A stretch of DNA of 64,000 nt from Punica granatum (Eukaryota; Streptophyta; Magnoliopsida; Myrtales; Lythraceae). Position numbers and translations under genes: made by a program. The notes under the pieces were generated by a model. It worked only from the letters and a program-made list of their open reading frames with translations. It searched no databases and was not told the origin of the DNA. Position 1 is the first letter of the stretch, and every line of letters starts with the position of its first letter. Below, one piece after another: positions 1-12,775 of this stretch. Where the stretch lies: positions 22,479,845-22,543,844 of the forward strand of contig NC_045133.1 of the NCBI RefSeq assembly GCF_007655135.1. Reading direction: 5' to 3'.

Positions 1-478
1 CGGGCTTCGGCCCCGTATCGGGCTTTAACCCTGCATTTACTGCATTGGGCTTCGGCCCCGCAACGGGCTCCGGCCCCGCATTTATTGCATTGGGTTTCGG
101 CCCTGCATTTATTGCATTGGACTTCGGCCCCGCATCGGGCTCCGGCCCTGCATCGGGCTCCGGCCCCGCATTTGCTGCATTGGGTTTCGACCTCGCATCG
201 GGCTTCGGTTCTGCATTTACTGCATTGGGCTTCGGCTCCGCATCGGGCTCTAGCCCTACATCGGGCTCCGGTCCCGCACTTACTGCATTGGGCTTCGACT
301 TCACATCGGGCTCCGGCCTTGCATTTACTTTTGGGTTTCGGCCCTACATCGGGCTCCGGTCCTACTTTTGGGTTTCGGCCCCGCATCGGGCCCCGGCCCA
401 GTATTTATTGCTTTTGGGCCCCAGCCCCGCATTTACTGCTTTCAGGCTTTAACACCTCGCATTTACTGCTTTCAGGCT
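1..478. repeat. Minisatellite array 1 (18/27-bp units)
   Basis: GC-rich tandem array built from two alternating units. One is about 18 bp (GGGCTCCGGCCCYGCATC) and the other about 27 bp, in which the same core is extended by TTACTGCATT. All frames stay open and give repetitive peptides, so long ORFs here are artefacts. The core resembles the 32-bp unit at 23699-24404, which lies in the 3' UTR of element A, so I infer that this is also Tat-element 3' UTR. The array is cut by the window edge. Confidence 0.85.
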
Positions 479-3432
479 CATCTAAAATCCAAAATCGACT
501 TGGATTCAAATTCATCCAAGCGATACTCCGAGGAGCCAGTCTAATCCTTCAACCGCAAAAGATCACAAGCAACAGTTCCAACGAACAGAGCATGGCCCTG
601 CCCACCCGCCGCGAAAGTCACTAGCACGGTCACATCTCCAACCGGAGAATGATCCCTGCCTACCCTCCACTGTGACCATCAACCAGTCACTGGGGCAACA
701 TACACTCTTCCCTAAACTCTCTTTTACATTTATTCACGAATGGGCTCCAGGCATGAGCAAACCCTTCAAGTGGCACTAGGACCATCACAGAGATGCTCTA
801 TTGGTTCTGTCGGACCTATTCGACTCGCCTGTCCTCATGAGACCCGGCTCCTCGAGCCCTCCCTGGGATGGCTGCGCATGCCAACCCGTAATCGGGGAAA
901 GTACACCTATTTGGCCCCCAGTCACGGTCTGTCCACTCTAGGGTAGTGATGACTAAACTCTCGGAGTTGAGTGTCCCTCACGCGCGGCACTCCAGGGGTC
1001 GCACGCTAGACAATGGGACTTCCCATGGGATCACTTTACATTTCTTACCGTACATTCCACCGAACAATCACCTAACGCATCATCTTCTTTGTCATCTCTC
1101 ACAGGGACACGCCGGTCACAGGCAAAGAACGATACACGGGCTCACATATCCCTGAGAATTCCTCTCGGACCCTTTCCTCATACTTCGACGAGGGAGGTTT
1201 CCGACGAATATGTACCCCCCGCGAAGCCGAAGACAGAGACAATCGAACAAATCGTTCAACCTCGACGCGTGCGTCTCCACTGAGATCGAGCGACACCCTG
1301 GGGCAAATTGGGCCTTCCCCGCTGCAAAGATCCATCACCGAAAACATGCAACGACAAGTCCCGTGGCAGGACACATTCGGCTTCAAGAGTGCCTATCATC
1401 CAAGGGGCACCCTCCATGGGAGCGACAAAGCACGATCGGGAGCGGCGATCGCACAAGATGCCCGACACAAATCACAAAGACCGAGGCATCCCCGTCCAAC
1501 ATTCACGCGAAGCAACCTTGGTCACCCGCACTCCTGGGGCAATTTTGTTTTCTTTTTAGACAATAGGGGAAAGGACTTGTAAAGTATGCAAGGACAAAAG
1601 ATGCGAAGTTCGGCTTTCGAGTGCACAAGAGTCAAAATTTCAAGAAAAATCGGCCCTCTCAAAATAGGACTAGGGCAACAACAAGCAACAAATCTCCACG
1701 AGGCGAACCACACTAAAGCATCTCAGCAATACAAAGTCGAGGAGTTTCAAACAAAAGCACGGGGCACAAAACAAACCCCAGCTGCGAAAAAAAAAGAGCG
1801 AAAAGACGCGGGAAAAACCCACCAATAAAGAAGAGAAGAGAGAGAGAAAAGAAGAGGGAAAAACCCGCCAACAAAAAAAAATGGGGCAATGCCGAGGTTC
1901 ACCAAAAGCACCGGCACCCCTAATCCAAAAGAAATGAAATCCCGGCAAAAAGGGAAGCAGCAGTCGCAACTCCTCGACGGAGACAGAACGTAATGCACTC
2001 GGAGGTCGAATCATTCGAACCGTCCACCCTTGCAAACTCGAGAGGCAAAAGAATCGGGCCCGCTAGGTTGAAAACCCCTTGGGGCGACCTAGGCAAAAGT
2101 TAGGGCAAAAGAGAGGCACGACTGAAAATCCTGAGGCGGGCGGTCATGGCAAAAGGAGAGTTCGTCCCCTTTAGGTTGAGAGGTACGGCCCCGAGGTGGG
2201 TGACCGTAGCAAAAGGAGAGTAAAATGAGAGATAAACAAAGCAGTCACCCTGGGCCTTCGCGCACTGCACGGACCAGGGATCCCCAAGGGAAATGGCCAG
2301 GTTATCTACTCCAACATGATCCCCGATCGGCTCTCCTACCGAACTCAACCGTCCAAGGCGGATTCTTCTTCAAGCACAGCGGGCGACCAAGCACGCAATC
2401 CAAACAGTTCAAGACAACCAACACCAACCGAAGAGTGGAAGAGAATGGGGGTACATCTCACGGCAGGTGTGAACCCGTGTATCCTTTCAATCTTGGGCAA
2501 CGTGCTCCCCAAACTTTCTCTTTTCTCTTCGTCATTGCATAACTCCAAAATGGATCACAGCCACCCTTCAATCGGCTACCACAAAGCCAAAATCCTAGAC
2601 ATTTCTTTCCGGGAGTCTAGTCATAACACTCTGGAAATGAGCAGACCGAGGTCTGACCAAATTTAAACAAAAAATGCTCCATGCGGGTTACAAATGCAGC
2701 CGCCCTACGGCACCCTGATGAGAAGGGTCCTCAGCTCACGGGCGTGTCGAACAACCGATAGAACCGCTTGGGTACCTTTGAGAACGTCTCCATATGCCCA
2801 TGCAAGACCAACAGGAGCCTTGGAGGTCTCGTATCGGGGCCTCTGAAAGCGGGATCCCCATTCGTATCACCAAAGCAGAAACTCTCCACGGGTCGCCCAA
2901 GCGACCCGAAATTGAAGAGCATGCGTCGCAAACACTTCCTTTTACCTGTGCTTACAAATCGCTAGTAATCCCATGACTTACTAATGATGTCAAGATCACA
3001 GGTACAACAAACGCAAGAACTACGGCGGACTCTGATTTCCGACCCCTCGGGATACGTAGGTGCTCTACTCCAGAGCTCGAGTCCCTCATCGCACGACCGA
3101 GGCATCCCCAACAAGCAATCGCCCTAGCAGCAAAGCCGGCTTCCAACAGATCAAACACACCGCCACCCCAGGGGCAGAGCACCGACAAAGCAACTTCATC
3201 GCAATGCGCATGGAACCCCAAGGGGCATCTCCTCCTGGACGGACCCATGGCTGTCTCATGCGGCAGGTTGTGCTTTCAAGGCGCCGAAAGTCGTCGAGGA
3301 ATGCCCCACGCCATCTAAGCCAACAATGCTGAAAAAAGAACAAACAGTAGGAGATCATCATCAGTCACAGCACATAAGGCGGTTCGAGCCTAATCCCGAG
3401 CGAGCAGTATCACATAGCGCTTTCAGGACTAA
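479..3432 (+). mobile_element. Element B, 3' UTR (truncated Tat-like retrotransposon)
   Basis: No coding region is supported; the short ORFs here overlap on both strands and show no domain. Two blocks tie this stretch to the 3' UTR of element A. One is the hairpin module at 2060-2222, which matches 22828-23120. The other is a block near 3205-3270 (GAACCCCAAGGGGC and CTCATGCGGCAGG), which resembles 23500-23560. The orientation is plus. The gag-pol part would lie left of the window. Base composition is much richer in GC than the AT-rich DNA at 8-12 kb. Confidence 0.6.
2060..2222 (+). other. Hairpin module of element B 3' UTR
   Basis: Three consecutive potential stem-loops. First, CTAGGTTG (2063-2070) pairs with CGACCTAG (2085-2092) around an inner CCCC/GGGG. 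Second, CACGACTG (2117-2124) pairs with CGGTCATG (2141-2148) with one mismatch. Third, TACGG (2184-2188) pairs with CCGTA (2204-2208) around CCCC/GGG. Each 3' arm is followed within two bases by GCAAAAG. The same arrangement occurs at 22828-23115 in element A. Pairing was worked out by eye; no folding was run. Confidence 0.55.
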
Positions 3433-4318
3433 GTTCAAGCATTCGGGTCTATCCCGGTCATTCAGGTCCATCCTGGTCCATGCATTCGGGTCTATCCCGA
3501 TCATTCAGGTCCATCCTGGTCACATTCGGATCTATCCCGGTCGTTCAGGTCCATCCTAGTCACATTCGGGTCCAGCCTGGTCGTTCAGGTCCATCCTGGT
3601 CACATTCAGGTCCACCCTGGTCTCATTCAACTCCTTCCGGTCACTCAGGTCCTTCCGATCTAAATTCCGGTCACTCAGGTCCTCCCGATCGTTCGGGCTC
3701 ATTCGGCCTAATTTTCATTCGTTCGGGTCCGCCCGGTCTAAATTCCGGTCATTCGGGTCCGTCCGATCTAAATTCCGGTCATTCGGATCCTCCTGGTCTA
3801 AATCCTGGTCACTCAGGATCCATTCGGTCAAACTTCTGGTCATTCGGGTCCATCCGGTCTAAATTCCGGTCATTTGGGTCCATCCGGTCTAAATTCCATT
3901 CATTCGGGTATATCCCGGTCATTCAGGTCTATCCTGGTTCATGCATTCGGGTCCATCCCGGTCACATTCAGGTCTATCCTGGTTCATGCATTCAGGTCCA
4001 TCCCGGTCATTCAGGTCCGTCCTGGTTCATGCATTCGGGTCCATCCCGGTCACATTCAGGTCTATCCTGGTTCATGCATTTGGGTCCAACCCGGTCACAT
4101 TCAGGTCTATCCTGGTTGATGCATTCGGGTCTATCCCGGTCATTCAGGTCTATCCTGGTTCATGCATTCGGGTCCATCCCGGTCACATTCAGGACTATCC
4201 TGGTTCATGCATTCGGGTCTATCCTGGTTCATGCATTCAGGTCTATCCTGGTTCATGCATTCGGGTCCATCCCGGTCACATTCAGGTCTATCCTGGTTCA
4301 TAGGCATTCAGGTCCATC
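3433..4318. repeat. Minisatellite array 2 (43/45-bp units)
   Basis: Tandem array of about 20-bp half units (CATTCGGGTCCATCCCGGT and CATTCAGGTCTATCCTGGT). From about 3900 these form regular 43-bp or 45-bp higher-order units ending in TTCATG. The first half (3433-3900) is more irregular and contains the variant TCTAAATTCCGGTCA. The array sits directly upstream of the PPT and LTR start of element B, the same relative place as array 3 in element A, but its unit has no clear sequence relation to arrays 1 and 3. Confidence 0.85.
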
Positions 4319-4478
4319 CCTGTTCTAATTTCCCGCATAGTGTCCCAATACATCCAAGCAAGGTACGAGCAGCCACGGGGGAAGCTCCATCAGAGCAGTC
4401 GCCGGGCCCAAAAAGGAGGTGCTTCTTATGATCTTTGGCTACATCTTCTAACCGAGCATGCAACCAAAGAGGGGCAAG
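4319..4478 (+). other. Element B end of 3' UTR with polypurine tract
   Basis: The stretch GCAGTCGCCGGGCCCAAAAA through AACCAAAGAGGGGCAAGC parallels 24545-24630 of element A, where it leads into the 3' LTR. The purine-rich AAAGAGGGGCAAG just before 4479 is the likely PPT. The match between the two elements is clear by eye but diverged. Confidence 0.6.
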
Positions 4479-5770
4479 CTATCAGCACCCCATTTCGGCC
4501 CACCGGCTTCCCACATAAGAACCTTCGACCGAAGCCCAGGTTACTATTTATCACCCGACGATCAGAGGCGAACATGCGGTCACGAAGTCGTGGACGACAG
4601 GAGAAAAGCGGGATCCACTAGAAAAGCAGAGGAGAGCGGTCAAAAGAACGGACAAGACAAGGAACCCCGAAAACAGCGAAGCCGGCACAGTGGCACTATT
4701 CATCACCGAACCACTAAAGCACCGAAAGGTGCCCAATATGGGACTCTAAAAATCCCTCTCAGTGCCAAAGTGACCAACGACACGTTCGGGCGCATTTCCG
4801 GGGCATACCGCATAAGCCGAGACACCCCGATCTCTCACGGACGCCTTTTCTGACAGGGCTCCCGGGGCCAGCTCCACTGACAAGTAAACGGCCCCCCAAA
4901 ACGGGCCTACAGGCACCCAGGGATCACCGAGGTCATGGGACAAGTTTCAGACGACCATTCGGAACTCTTCAGGGCTCCCCGAGGGACGTTTCAGTGGTAA
5001 CACACGCCTCCCGATGAATCTTCAGAGCACATTCACAGAAAACAGAGATCACAGCGATCCCCGAACACCTCAAGACATTCGGGGAACACAGAGAAAGCCC
5101 CGGTCACAAGTCCCTAGGTCTTCTCGGGCCAACGGTCTTCGGTCGAGGACAACGAGCCGACGATCTCCCACGAGGCGGAAGGGTCACCGAAACAAACATT
5201 AAGATACACAAAGAGCAATAGGGGACCGGGGACGCTAAACTCCACTCAGAACGCCCAAACAGGGCAAAACCGACTCTCGAGGCGCCGAGTCGCCCAAACG
5301 TGTGTTCATACGATGCATGGCGATATTAGGCTCATTCAAATCCTCGTCGTTCAAGCATTCCAAATCTACAAATTAATTGGACATCGGAGATCGGATGCGA
5401 GCTCAATCAAGTTTCAAGCGTTTTTCAGCTTTTCTCTCAATCGAATGGGACCCACAGCTCGGCCAAGCCAAGCCGTCAAGCCGCGGCTCAACCCCAAGCC
5501 ACTGCTCAAACCCTCCAAGCTCGGCTCGCCCGCAATGAGCCACGGCTCAATCCATGGCTGGCGACTCCAAGGCTTCCCCACCACACAATTCAAATTTCCC
5601 TCACATCCATCATTTCCTATCATCCATCCATCACACCCATCACTCTCCTTTGTTTTCCCCACACTCAACATGACACAAACCCCTCCCTAATCTTCCCTCC
5701 AATTTCGGCAGCCTCTACTTAGCCCACTAAACCGCACTTTACTTCACTTAATCAGGCCATTAGCTTAGCC

Positions 5771-5777
5771 TATAAAG
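5771..5777 (+). promoter_or_regulatory. TATA box of an LTR promoter
   Basis: TATAAAG is followed about 30 bases downstream by pyrimidine-rich leader-like sequence (CACTTCTCCAACTCCACTCT). This fits a plant RNA polymerase II core promoter within LTR-derived sequence. No transcript evidence is available. Confidence 0.35.
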
Positions 5778-6899
5778 CCCCATCCATCATTAACTTTAAT
5801 CACTTCTCCAACTCCACTCTCTCTCAAGCCAACTTCTCTCTAAAAAGCTCTCAACCTCCAGCCCACACCCAAGTTCCGTCCAGCCCCTTGCCAAGGCTGA
5901 AACCGGCCAAAATTACCGGAAAACCACCCGGTATTCCGGCAACCACCCGACCCGACCTAAGCCAAAAATCACCAAACTCCCTAGCCTACATATTTCCCAT
6001 CCCCTAAGTCCGTTTCTGGGCTTAGATTTTCAATTTGAAGTCTCCAATACCCCGTTTCAGCCGAAAACATAATCGGGTCTCAAGACCCCTAGCCGCGCTC
6101 GCCGGATTCCAACCACATGCCATTTCTTCCCACGACTTTGGCGAGTCGTGCCATCACGGTCAAAGGGTTCCTCACAACCCTCACCCTCCCCCGTGAAGCG
6201 GTGGTCACGGTCCGAGGGCCGACCGACCGTGCACAATATCCGTTTCCTCCAGTTCCTCTCTAGCGGGTTATTATTTTCTTACCGGGCTTTATCTCACTAT
6301 TTCGGGTTTGTCTAGGCTTCGGCACGTTCGGGACCTTTCACGAACACCTAGATCTACCCCTAAGGAGTCCAACGACCCCGACCTCGCACCGTACCGTGAC
6401 CGGAGCAAGCGTGCCGACCCCGTTTTCCCCAACCTGCCGCGGTTGTCTCCTCTCGGGTCCCTCAACCCGTAACGCCCAAGCCGAGTCTTGCGACTCTCAA
6501 GGCCGCGTCCCCAACTCTTTTCCTTGTGCATCGAGGCTAGGTAACATCCCTTTACAACTTAGAAGAGCTAGGATCTTCGATATTCGTTCATGTGAAGTGT
6601 GAATGCGGTTTAAAGTAACCCGAATGCACGAAATATCGTTCTTTCCTTTTAGATCCGGATGTTTCCATGCACGCCATGCATCGTAGCACATTTACCCTTT
6701 ATCATTAACGTCCATATACCGTATAGTCATGCAAGCATAACACGAAGTGTCCCGGATCCGAGGGGATGAGACCGACATGGACCCAAAAGAGCTGTGACAC
6801 CTCTCGGCCGAACCTCTTAGCGGGAAGGCCGTGAGCCCTCTTGGCTCTCTAGAGTCCATGGCCGTCTCATCTCTTCGAATTGGACCATTTCTTTGGTCG

Positions 6900-7811
6900 A
6901 GATGCTTTGAACCGTGACCATGATGCGATGATGCGACGAGAAACATTCGGGATTTATAATAAAATTCTATGAATCCACCACCATATTTGACCAGTAAAAC
7001 AACTGAGAGAATATATTTGGGGGTGAGCTTGACGCTCAGTGAATAATCGCACCCTAAACTAACCGGATTATAACAGGAGTTCAGTAATATCATAAAAATA
7101 TCGTCAAGACCTCAAGAACTCATATTGTCCCTATGCCAGTGGCGGCTCCACACTGACAGCCTCTCTGCTCCAGGTAGTCCTTTCCCACTGCTCAACTTAC
7201 GAATGACTCAAGGCATCACAAGACTCACCGACTCCCATCAATCTCATTTACACAACTCAATACCTCACTTCTCATTTCCAAATAATATAATCAATTATAT
7301 AAAAATATATGCATGATTCGTGACAATGACATAGCCATAACAATGACATGGCCATGACAATATAGTTCTAAAATACCGACATAATGATAATAAAAGTGCT
7401 AGTTTAAGAATAAGTTTCTCACCTTGACAAGTCCCTCGGACCTCCAACATCGAAAACCGAAAGTTTTCTATTTTCTAAAATTTTCCTCATATTTTTCTCT
7501 CAATATTCTCTCTAGACCGCTCAAGGCTCCTCTCTCTCTCTCTCTGTAATGTAATGGTTTTGGCTGTGAAAATGCACATGGCAAGGAAGAGTTCACGAAT
7601 GCCATTTAAAAGGGAAGAGTAAGGCGGTGGAGGGATGGAATTGAGTTAGCCGCGTGGAAAGGGAAGGGTGAAGGAAATTTAACATATGGAAAGCCAAGCT
7701 TAATACTTATCTTCTTAAAATTAAAAATCACCTGATTCACATCATTAATCAATAATAAATCTAATGAAAACTGTTAAATCGTGAAAATACTATAAAAGTC
7801 GGGATGTTACA
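6900..7811 (-). mobile_element. Minus-oriented LTR (start at 7811, other end unresolved)
   Basis: Read on the minus strand from 7811 the sequence begins TGTAACATCCCGAC, a start common to LTRs of plant Ty3/gypsy chromoviruses. Further in, at about 7035 on the minus strand, is TTCACTGAGCGTCAAGCTCA, which I associate with the same LTR class. A GA-rich leader lies at 7530-7550. I could not find the other terminus or a TSD (the right flank is TGCAT), so the left boundary given here is arbitrary. Confidence 0.4.
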
Positions 7812-8522
7812 TGCATGTTAAAAAATATTATTATTGCCACTGTTTCGTCTATTTAAGTTGTCATGTCACCATTCTGGTTAAAAAATTAGTCCGGACTAAA
7901 TTGGTAGAGTAATAGCAACGTTTAGGCTGAATTAGTGGAAAAAAAATTTTCATCTTCAAAAAGTAGTGGCTCCCGAAAATTTGAAGGATCATATTGCTAA
8001 TTAACTAAAACTTGTTTGTATGGCCGGGGGTGAATAACGTGTTCGGCAGGAAAGAAGGAAAATTAAAAATGTCGTATACATGTCTGTGAGAGGTCGCAAC
8101 ATATCTAATTATACATTAGTCATTTCATCCTTGTGTTTGAAAAAATCACACATTTTATTATTTATATAAAACTTTGAAAACATCAATTAGTTTATGATCG
8201 TAGAATTAACTCACTTGTAATAGTCAAGTTATCGATAAATAAATATATGAAATTCATCATATATATTGACTTTATTAACTCCATGAAATACTTCATTTAT
8301 ATTAAAAAGGCATTATTACTTTATTCACTTAAAAAATGTTAATATATATAATTTATAAGTAAAATTAGTATAAACAAATTAGGATGAATTTAAATTAAAT
8401 AAAGGTAATTAAGACTTTTTAGTTTCTAAAGAATAACATAGTTTCATTTTTTTATTTTAATTATATCTTTTATACGATGATAAATTACTCCTAAAATTTA
8501 TTGAAATACTATTTACAGTAAA
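7812..8522. other. AT-rich stretch without recognised features
   Basis: Low-GC intergenic DNA. No ORF, RNA gene or clear repeat is visible. Confidence 0.5.
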
Positions 8523-8556
8523 CTAGTGTTTTATCCCATGCGTTGCACGGGTTTAT
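8523..8556 (-). mobile_element. Helitron-like 3' terminus
   Basis: On the minus strand, CCCGTGC pairs with GCATGGG around an AAC loop (plus 8551-8535). It is followed by ATAAAACA and a terminal CTAG next to T. A short hairpin just upstream of CTRR at an A/T target site is the known mark of Helitron 3' ends. The element would extend to higher coordinates. The 5' TC end was not identified. Confidence 0.45.
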
Positions 8557-8702
8557 ATTATTTATTCATATTTTTACAAACCAAAATTGCTTTTATGCCA
8601 TTTAATTATGAATTATTATGTTGATAATTTGGACAATATTAATCTAAATTTGTTATATTTATGAAATTATACATTGTCGTTTGTATAAAAAACGTTGAGT
8701 TG

Positions 8703-8739
<37 letters not shown>

Positions 8740-10445
8740 CCTATGTATTGGATTGAATTCTATCTAGAAAATAATTTATATATTTATAAGTTCTTAGTTA
8801 TTAATTTTAGATTATATTAGTTTGAAAATTTGAATTTATCATATTATGATATTATGTATTGTCATTTGTATTAAAAATATTATATGAAATATATATATAT
8901 ATATATATTAATCTATCCATTGGATTGGATTCTATATAGAAAGCAATTTTTGCATATTATCACTTCTTGATTAACAATTTTATAGATTATAATAGTTTGC
9001 CGGAGTTTACTCTTATATACATTAAATAATGTATTCTATAATATATATACGGATATATGAATTCGATAATCAAAATGCGACTTAGCAATTATATTAACAA
9101 TGAAAACATATAAACTCCTTTTGTATTATTTTTCAAATCTTTTTTAAAAAAGAAACTTTTACAAAATTTATTAATAGATGAAATAAATTGAAAATTCTAA
9201 TCATATTAACTATAACCCTATTAAATCTGTGTAGGATTCAATTTTACTTATGGAGGTGGATGTGGATATGGATGTTCTTACTCTATTATTCCATTCATTG
9301 TGTGGTCCATTTAAAATTTTTATTAATGTATTTTATTTGAAAACATGTATTGATAGCTTTATTTTAAAAATCTTTTGCAACATTGTGTTTTTATTTATTT
9401 ACTACTTTTATGGACTTAATATTTTATTCAAGTAAAGATTTTCATAAAATGAATACTGCTTATTCAAGTGAAAAGAACTTATCATCTGGGAAAATTACAC
9501 TGTATAGAACAATATTGAGAATATTTTCACGAGAGATAGTATATACTGTAATATGTTCACTGTATAGTACGATGTATTGAAATTTATACACGCCACAACA
9601 CGCCATCCATTTCATGTAAAAAATGGATGAAAAGTGGGCGTGGCACCTGGGTAATTTTGGTAGGAACTAAACAATTATAAAATTAAAATAAAAGGAAAAA
9701 TTATGGCGTAGAGCACGATTTTTTTGATCATCTTCGTGAGGTAGCACAATTTGTTTAATTTTCCTTATATGATACACCGTCAGCTTTACCGAAAAATTGG
9801 ACAAAGCTGACCTGACTCCTGACGCTTTTCAAAGCATCGAAAAAACTATCAGGAGTCTGTGACGATGCAAAAGTTCCAAAAAGTGCCGGGAAAAGTCTCT
9901 TTTTTTGCGGTGATTATTGTATGTGATATACTAGATTCCCGCAGCCTTTGACATCTCGCCAGCGGTATGATACCGTTGATTTTATAGATGTTGGATTCAA
10001 TATTTATTTATTTATTTATCAATCCAACGATTGAAAAAAAGGGCGGAACCATATCGATGGCGGGATGCCAAAATCTCCCATTAATACTCGCATCAAGAAT
10101 AAAGCACTGTGTGCTTACAATAGAAAATTGGTGTCAAAGAAGATGTAACGCAATGGTATACACTTTTACCTAATAACCAAGACGTTCGAGACTTGATATT
10201 CAGTGTGACTATTTGTATCCATTTAGGATTTCAATTTCATTAAACTATGTCATTCGGCCGCCTTCGTTGTAAGGTAGGCCAGGAGCTCTTGGAACATGTC
10301 TAGTCACTTGGAATAGGGGATATCGTCTATTGTGAAGATGTGACTTTTATACTTTTTCTTTTTGATAAGTAGCCACACATGTGGAATTAAAGATTATGCC
10401 TTTTATTAATGTTAATCTTTTAATTTTCTTTACTAAGAGAAATGC
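8557..10445. other. AT-rich intergenic DNA with TA microsatellites
   Basis: Contains TA runs near 8707-8736 and 8889-8908. The ORFs seen are short and AT-driven. Nothing else is supported. Confidence 0.5.
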
Positions 10446-10720
10446 TTAATCTATCTATCTATTATCTATTACATATATAAAAGTATGAGCTTAATATTGT
10501 GTTTCTTAATTTTTCATAATTTTTATTTTATCCTTCATTGTATGTAGATAATTATTATAATTCTTATTTCGCCCATTCGATGTATCTGGTTATCTCATAA
10601 TCTCTATCAATTCTTTCAATGTATTTAGACATAATTTCTATTAATATTTTAATTACGATAAAACACGACCATTTGTAATAGTGTATTTTAGGAAAAAGGT
10701 TATAACTTGTAATAATTTAG
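10446..10720. repeat. Dispersed repeat, copy 1
   Basis: The sequence from ATATAAAAGTATGAGC through ATTACGATAAAACACGACC is a diverged relative of 51810-52050. The two share blocks such as GTTTCTYAATTTTT, CCATTCRATGTATCT and ATTAYGATAAAA. The TCTATTACATATATAAAAG start resembles a Helitron 5' end, but no matching 3' end was found. Confidence 0.45.
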
Positions 10721-12770
10721 AAATGTGATGAATATATATGTCTTTTATTGTGTTATGATTTGCCAAGATATTTATACATCATCAGCTAAAATTAATCTAT
10801 TACCATTACAAAAGTACGAAGCTGATAAAGAGTTTCTCGATTTTTCTTAATTCCAATTTTACTCTTTCAATGAAGCTGGACATATTTTAATTTGTATTAT
10901 ACGAATTCGATGAATCTAGCCACTTTTTACGCATTTAATGTACCTAGAAAAAGTTTAATTCATTCATGTTCTTGCCACATAGAGACACACTTCTTCACAT
11001 TTAGAGCAACTAAATATGCTCTTTCATAAATAAAGACACGTCCTTCATTTTATCTATGTATATTGACTAAAAGATGCACGCATGCCTCTTCACTTCGTCT
11101 AATCTATTATTCTTCGGTATGATATAGTAATCTTATGACACGTTTTCACTCATTTAATTAAAGAATTTGGAATGTTTTCTTATTCTCATTCGGGATGAGT
11201 GTGTCACCAATCATGAACCTTACTTAGTTTTTCAAATCTAGCATGATTTTTTTACTGAAACATACTAATAATTATTTTTTCTTTAAATCTAACATTCGTC
11301 AATTTTACATGACGTAGCAATCAGTTAGTAATATGGCACCAAAAAAATATTAAAAGTAAAATAATATATTGCATAAAAACAAAAAAAGGGACTCATAAAA
11401 TTCAGGAAAATATAACATTAAAAAAATATAAAGAATTGGAAATTATATTAAAAATAAAAATTAGTATAATTCTAGATAAATTTCAAAATAGTGAGGAAAT
11501 TCACAAATAAAGTTTGAACATAAAAGTAATTCAAATCCTGAAAAAAGAAGAAGAAGAAGAAGAAATAAATCCAAATTTACACCTATAATAAAAAATTTGA
11601 AATAGCTTGAAGTGTTTTTGCACTTAGAAATGTCAATTGTGCCCTTTCATAAATTCCTACATTTTATCTGTAACTGATCTATTTCCCTATAATGCTTCTT
11701 ACAGTCTATCACTTCCCGCCAATTCTCTACTGTTTTTCCATTTCCATTAATAGTCGGGAATGGTGACCGCTCTCTATCTATATGTACAGTCCTTCCTATA
11801 ATCCTTCCTACAGTCATACCACCTATCCCTATGTTTCCTTCTTCTTTCTCCTACTCCCTCTCTATTTTTGATTTTCATCCCCAAACCAAAGAAACGTTTT
11901 GGTTTGCACAAATTACTCCAATGAATGGTGCATGACTATGACTCCATGCTATGGTGAATTAGACTCTAATTAATCAACAGATTACAGAAAATGAGATACT
12001 TTTCTTTTCTGGATCAACGAGCCAAAAACATAAAGCACTGAGCAAGAATGAGAGAGAGAGGAAGAAAGAGGCGGTGAAGGAAACTCTAAAAGTGAGAGCG
12101 AGGACTAAATCATATGGCCTTTGGAGATGTTGAAATTGACACGCAAGAGTCTTCTTCATTTAGTAAGAAATTCAAACACTCTTTATCGTTAAACGCCTTA
12201 TTTCTAAAGTTAAAGGGAGAAAACTCAGTTTGGTCATGAATGGCAACTTGCTGTAAAGAGGGTCATTTTACAAAGGTCTTATACGTTTAGGCTCTTATGA
12301 TCACATGGAAGACGTAGGAATGTACAAAACTCATTTCCATTGAGCAGTTCAAGAGTTAGGTGATCTTTCTATCATTATGGTAAATAACGAATTTTGACGT
12401 ACAATTTTATTTGATTCATTCACCTTGTGAAATCATGTTAATTTCATAAACAAAAGTTCATTTTGTAATGTTTCCATAGACACCAATATTCAATGGATTG
12501 TACATAGAGAAGCAACCTATTAAATGTGGCCAAGTGAAGAGATCGAGATCTCGTAGCTACTATGTAAAACTACTTTGAGAGGCACGTGACATCCGGTTAA
12601 TATCTTTTCTTCCACTTTTTTATCATCCCATTACTAGAGACTGAGATGTCTCTTATTAATGGATATTTTCACTTGCATTGACCCTTAGGCAATATATGAT
12701 AATTAGTATTCTTTAGGCAAACTATCATATTTTTTTTTGCAAGCAACATGTAAGCAATTTAACTTGCATT
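10721..12770. other. AT-rich intergenic DNA
   Basis: No gene is supported. A GAA microsatellite lies at 11547-11564. The 61-aa minus ORF at 11974-12159 has no recognisable domain. Confidence 0.5.
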
Positions 12771-12775
12771 AATAG
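12771..12775. other. Target-site duplication of element A (left)
   Basis: AATAG, identical to 32182-32186 immediately after the 3' LTR. A perfect 5-bp TSD is expected of Ty3/gypsy integration and fixes the outer limits of the element. Confidence 0.9.

Larger units (their letters stand above)
4479..7811. mobile_element. LTR-derived sequence (element B LTR start plus other LTR fragments)
   Basis: The first 30 bases (TATCAGCACCCCATTTCGG and onward) match the start of the LTRs at 12776, 27232 and 57010. After that the sequence diverges, so the LTR may be rearranged or of another subfamily. A block at about 6105-6220 resembles 27850-27960 of the solo LTR (CGAGTCGTGCCATCA, GGGTTCCTCA, CTCCCCCGTGA). 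The internal boundaries are not resolved. No gene is supported. Confidence 0.4.

Noticed and set aside
3480..4328. 282-aa open frame
   Set aside because: It is a translation of minisatellite array 2; overlapping frames are open as well and all give the same kind of repeats.
5313..5690. 125-aa plus-strand ORF as a gene
   Set aside because: No domain, proline/serine-rich, and embedded in LTR-derived sequence upstream of an LTR promoter.
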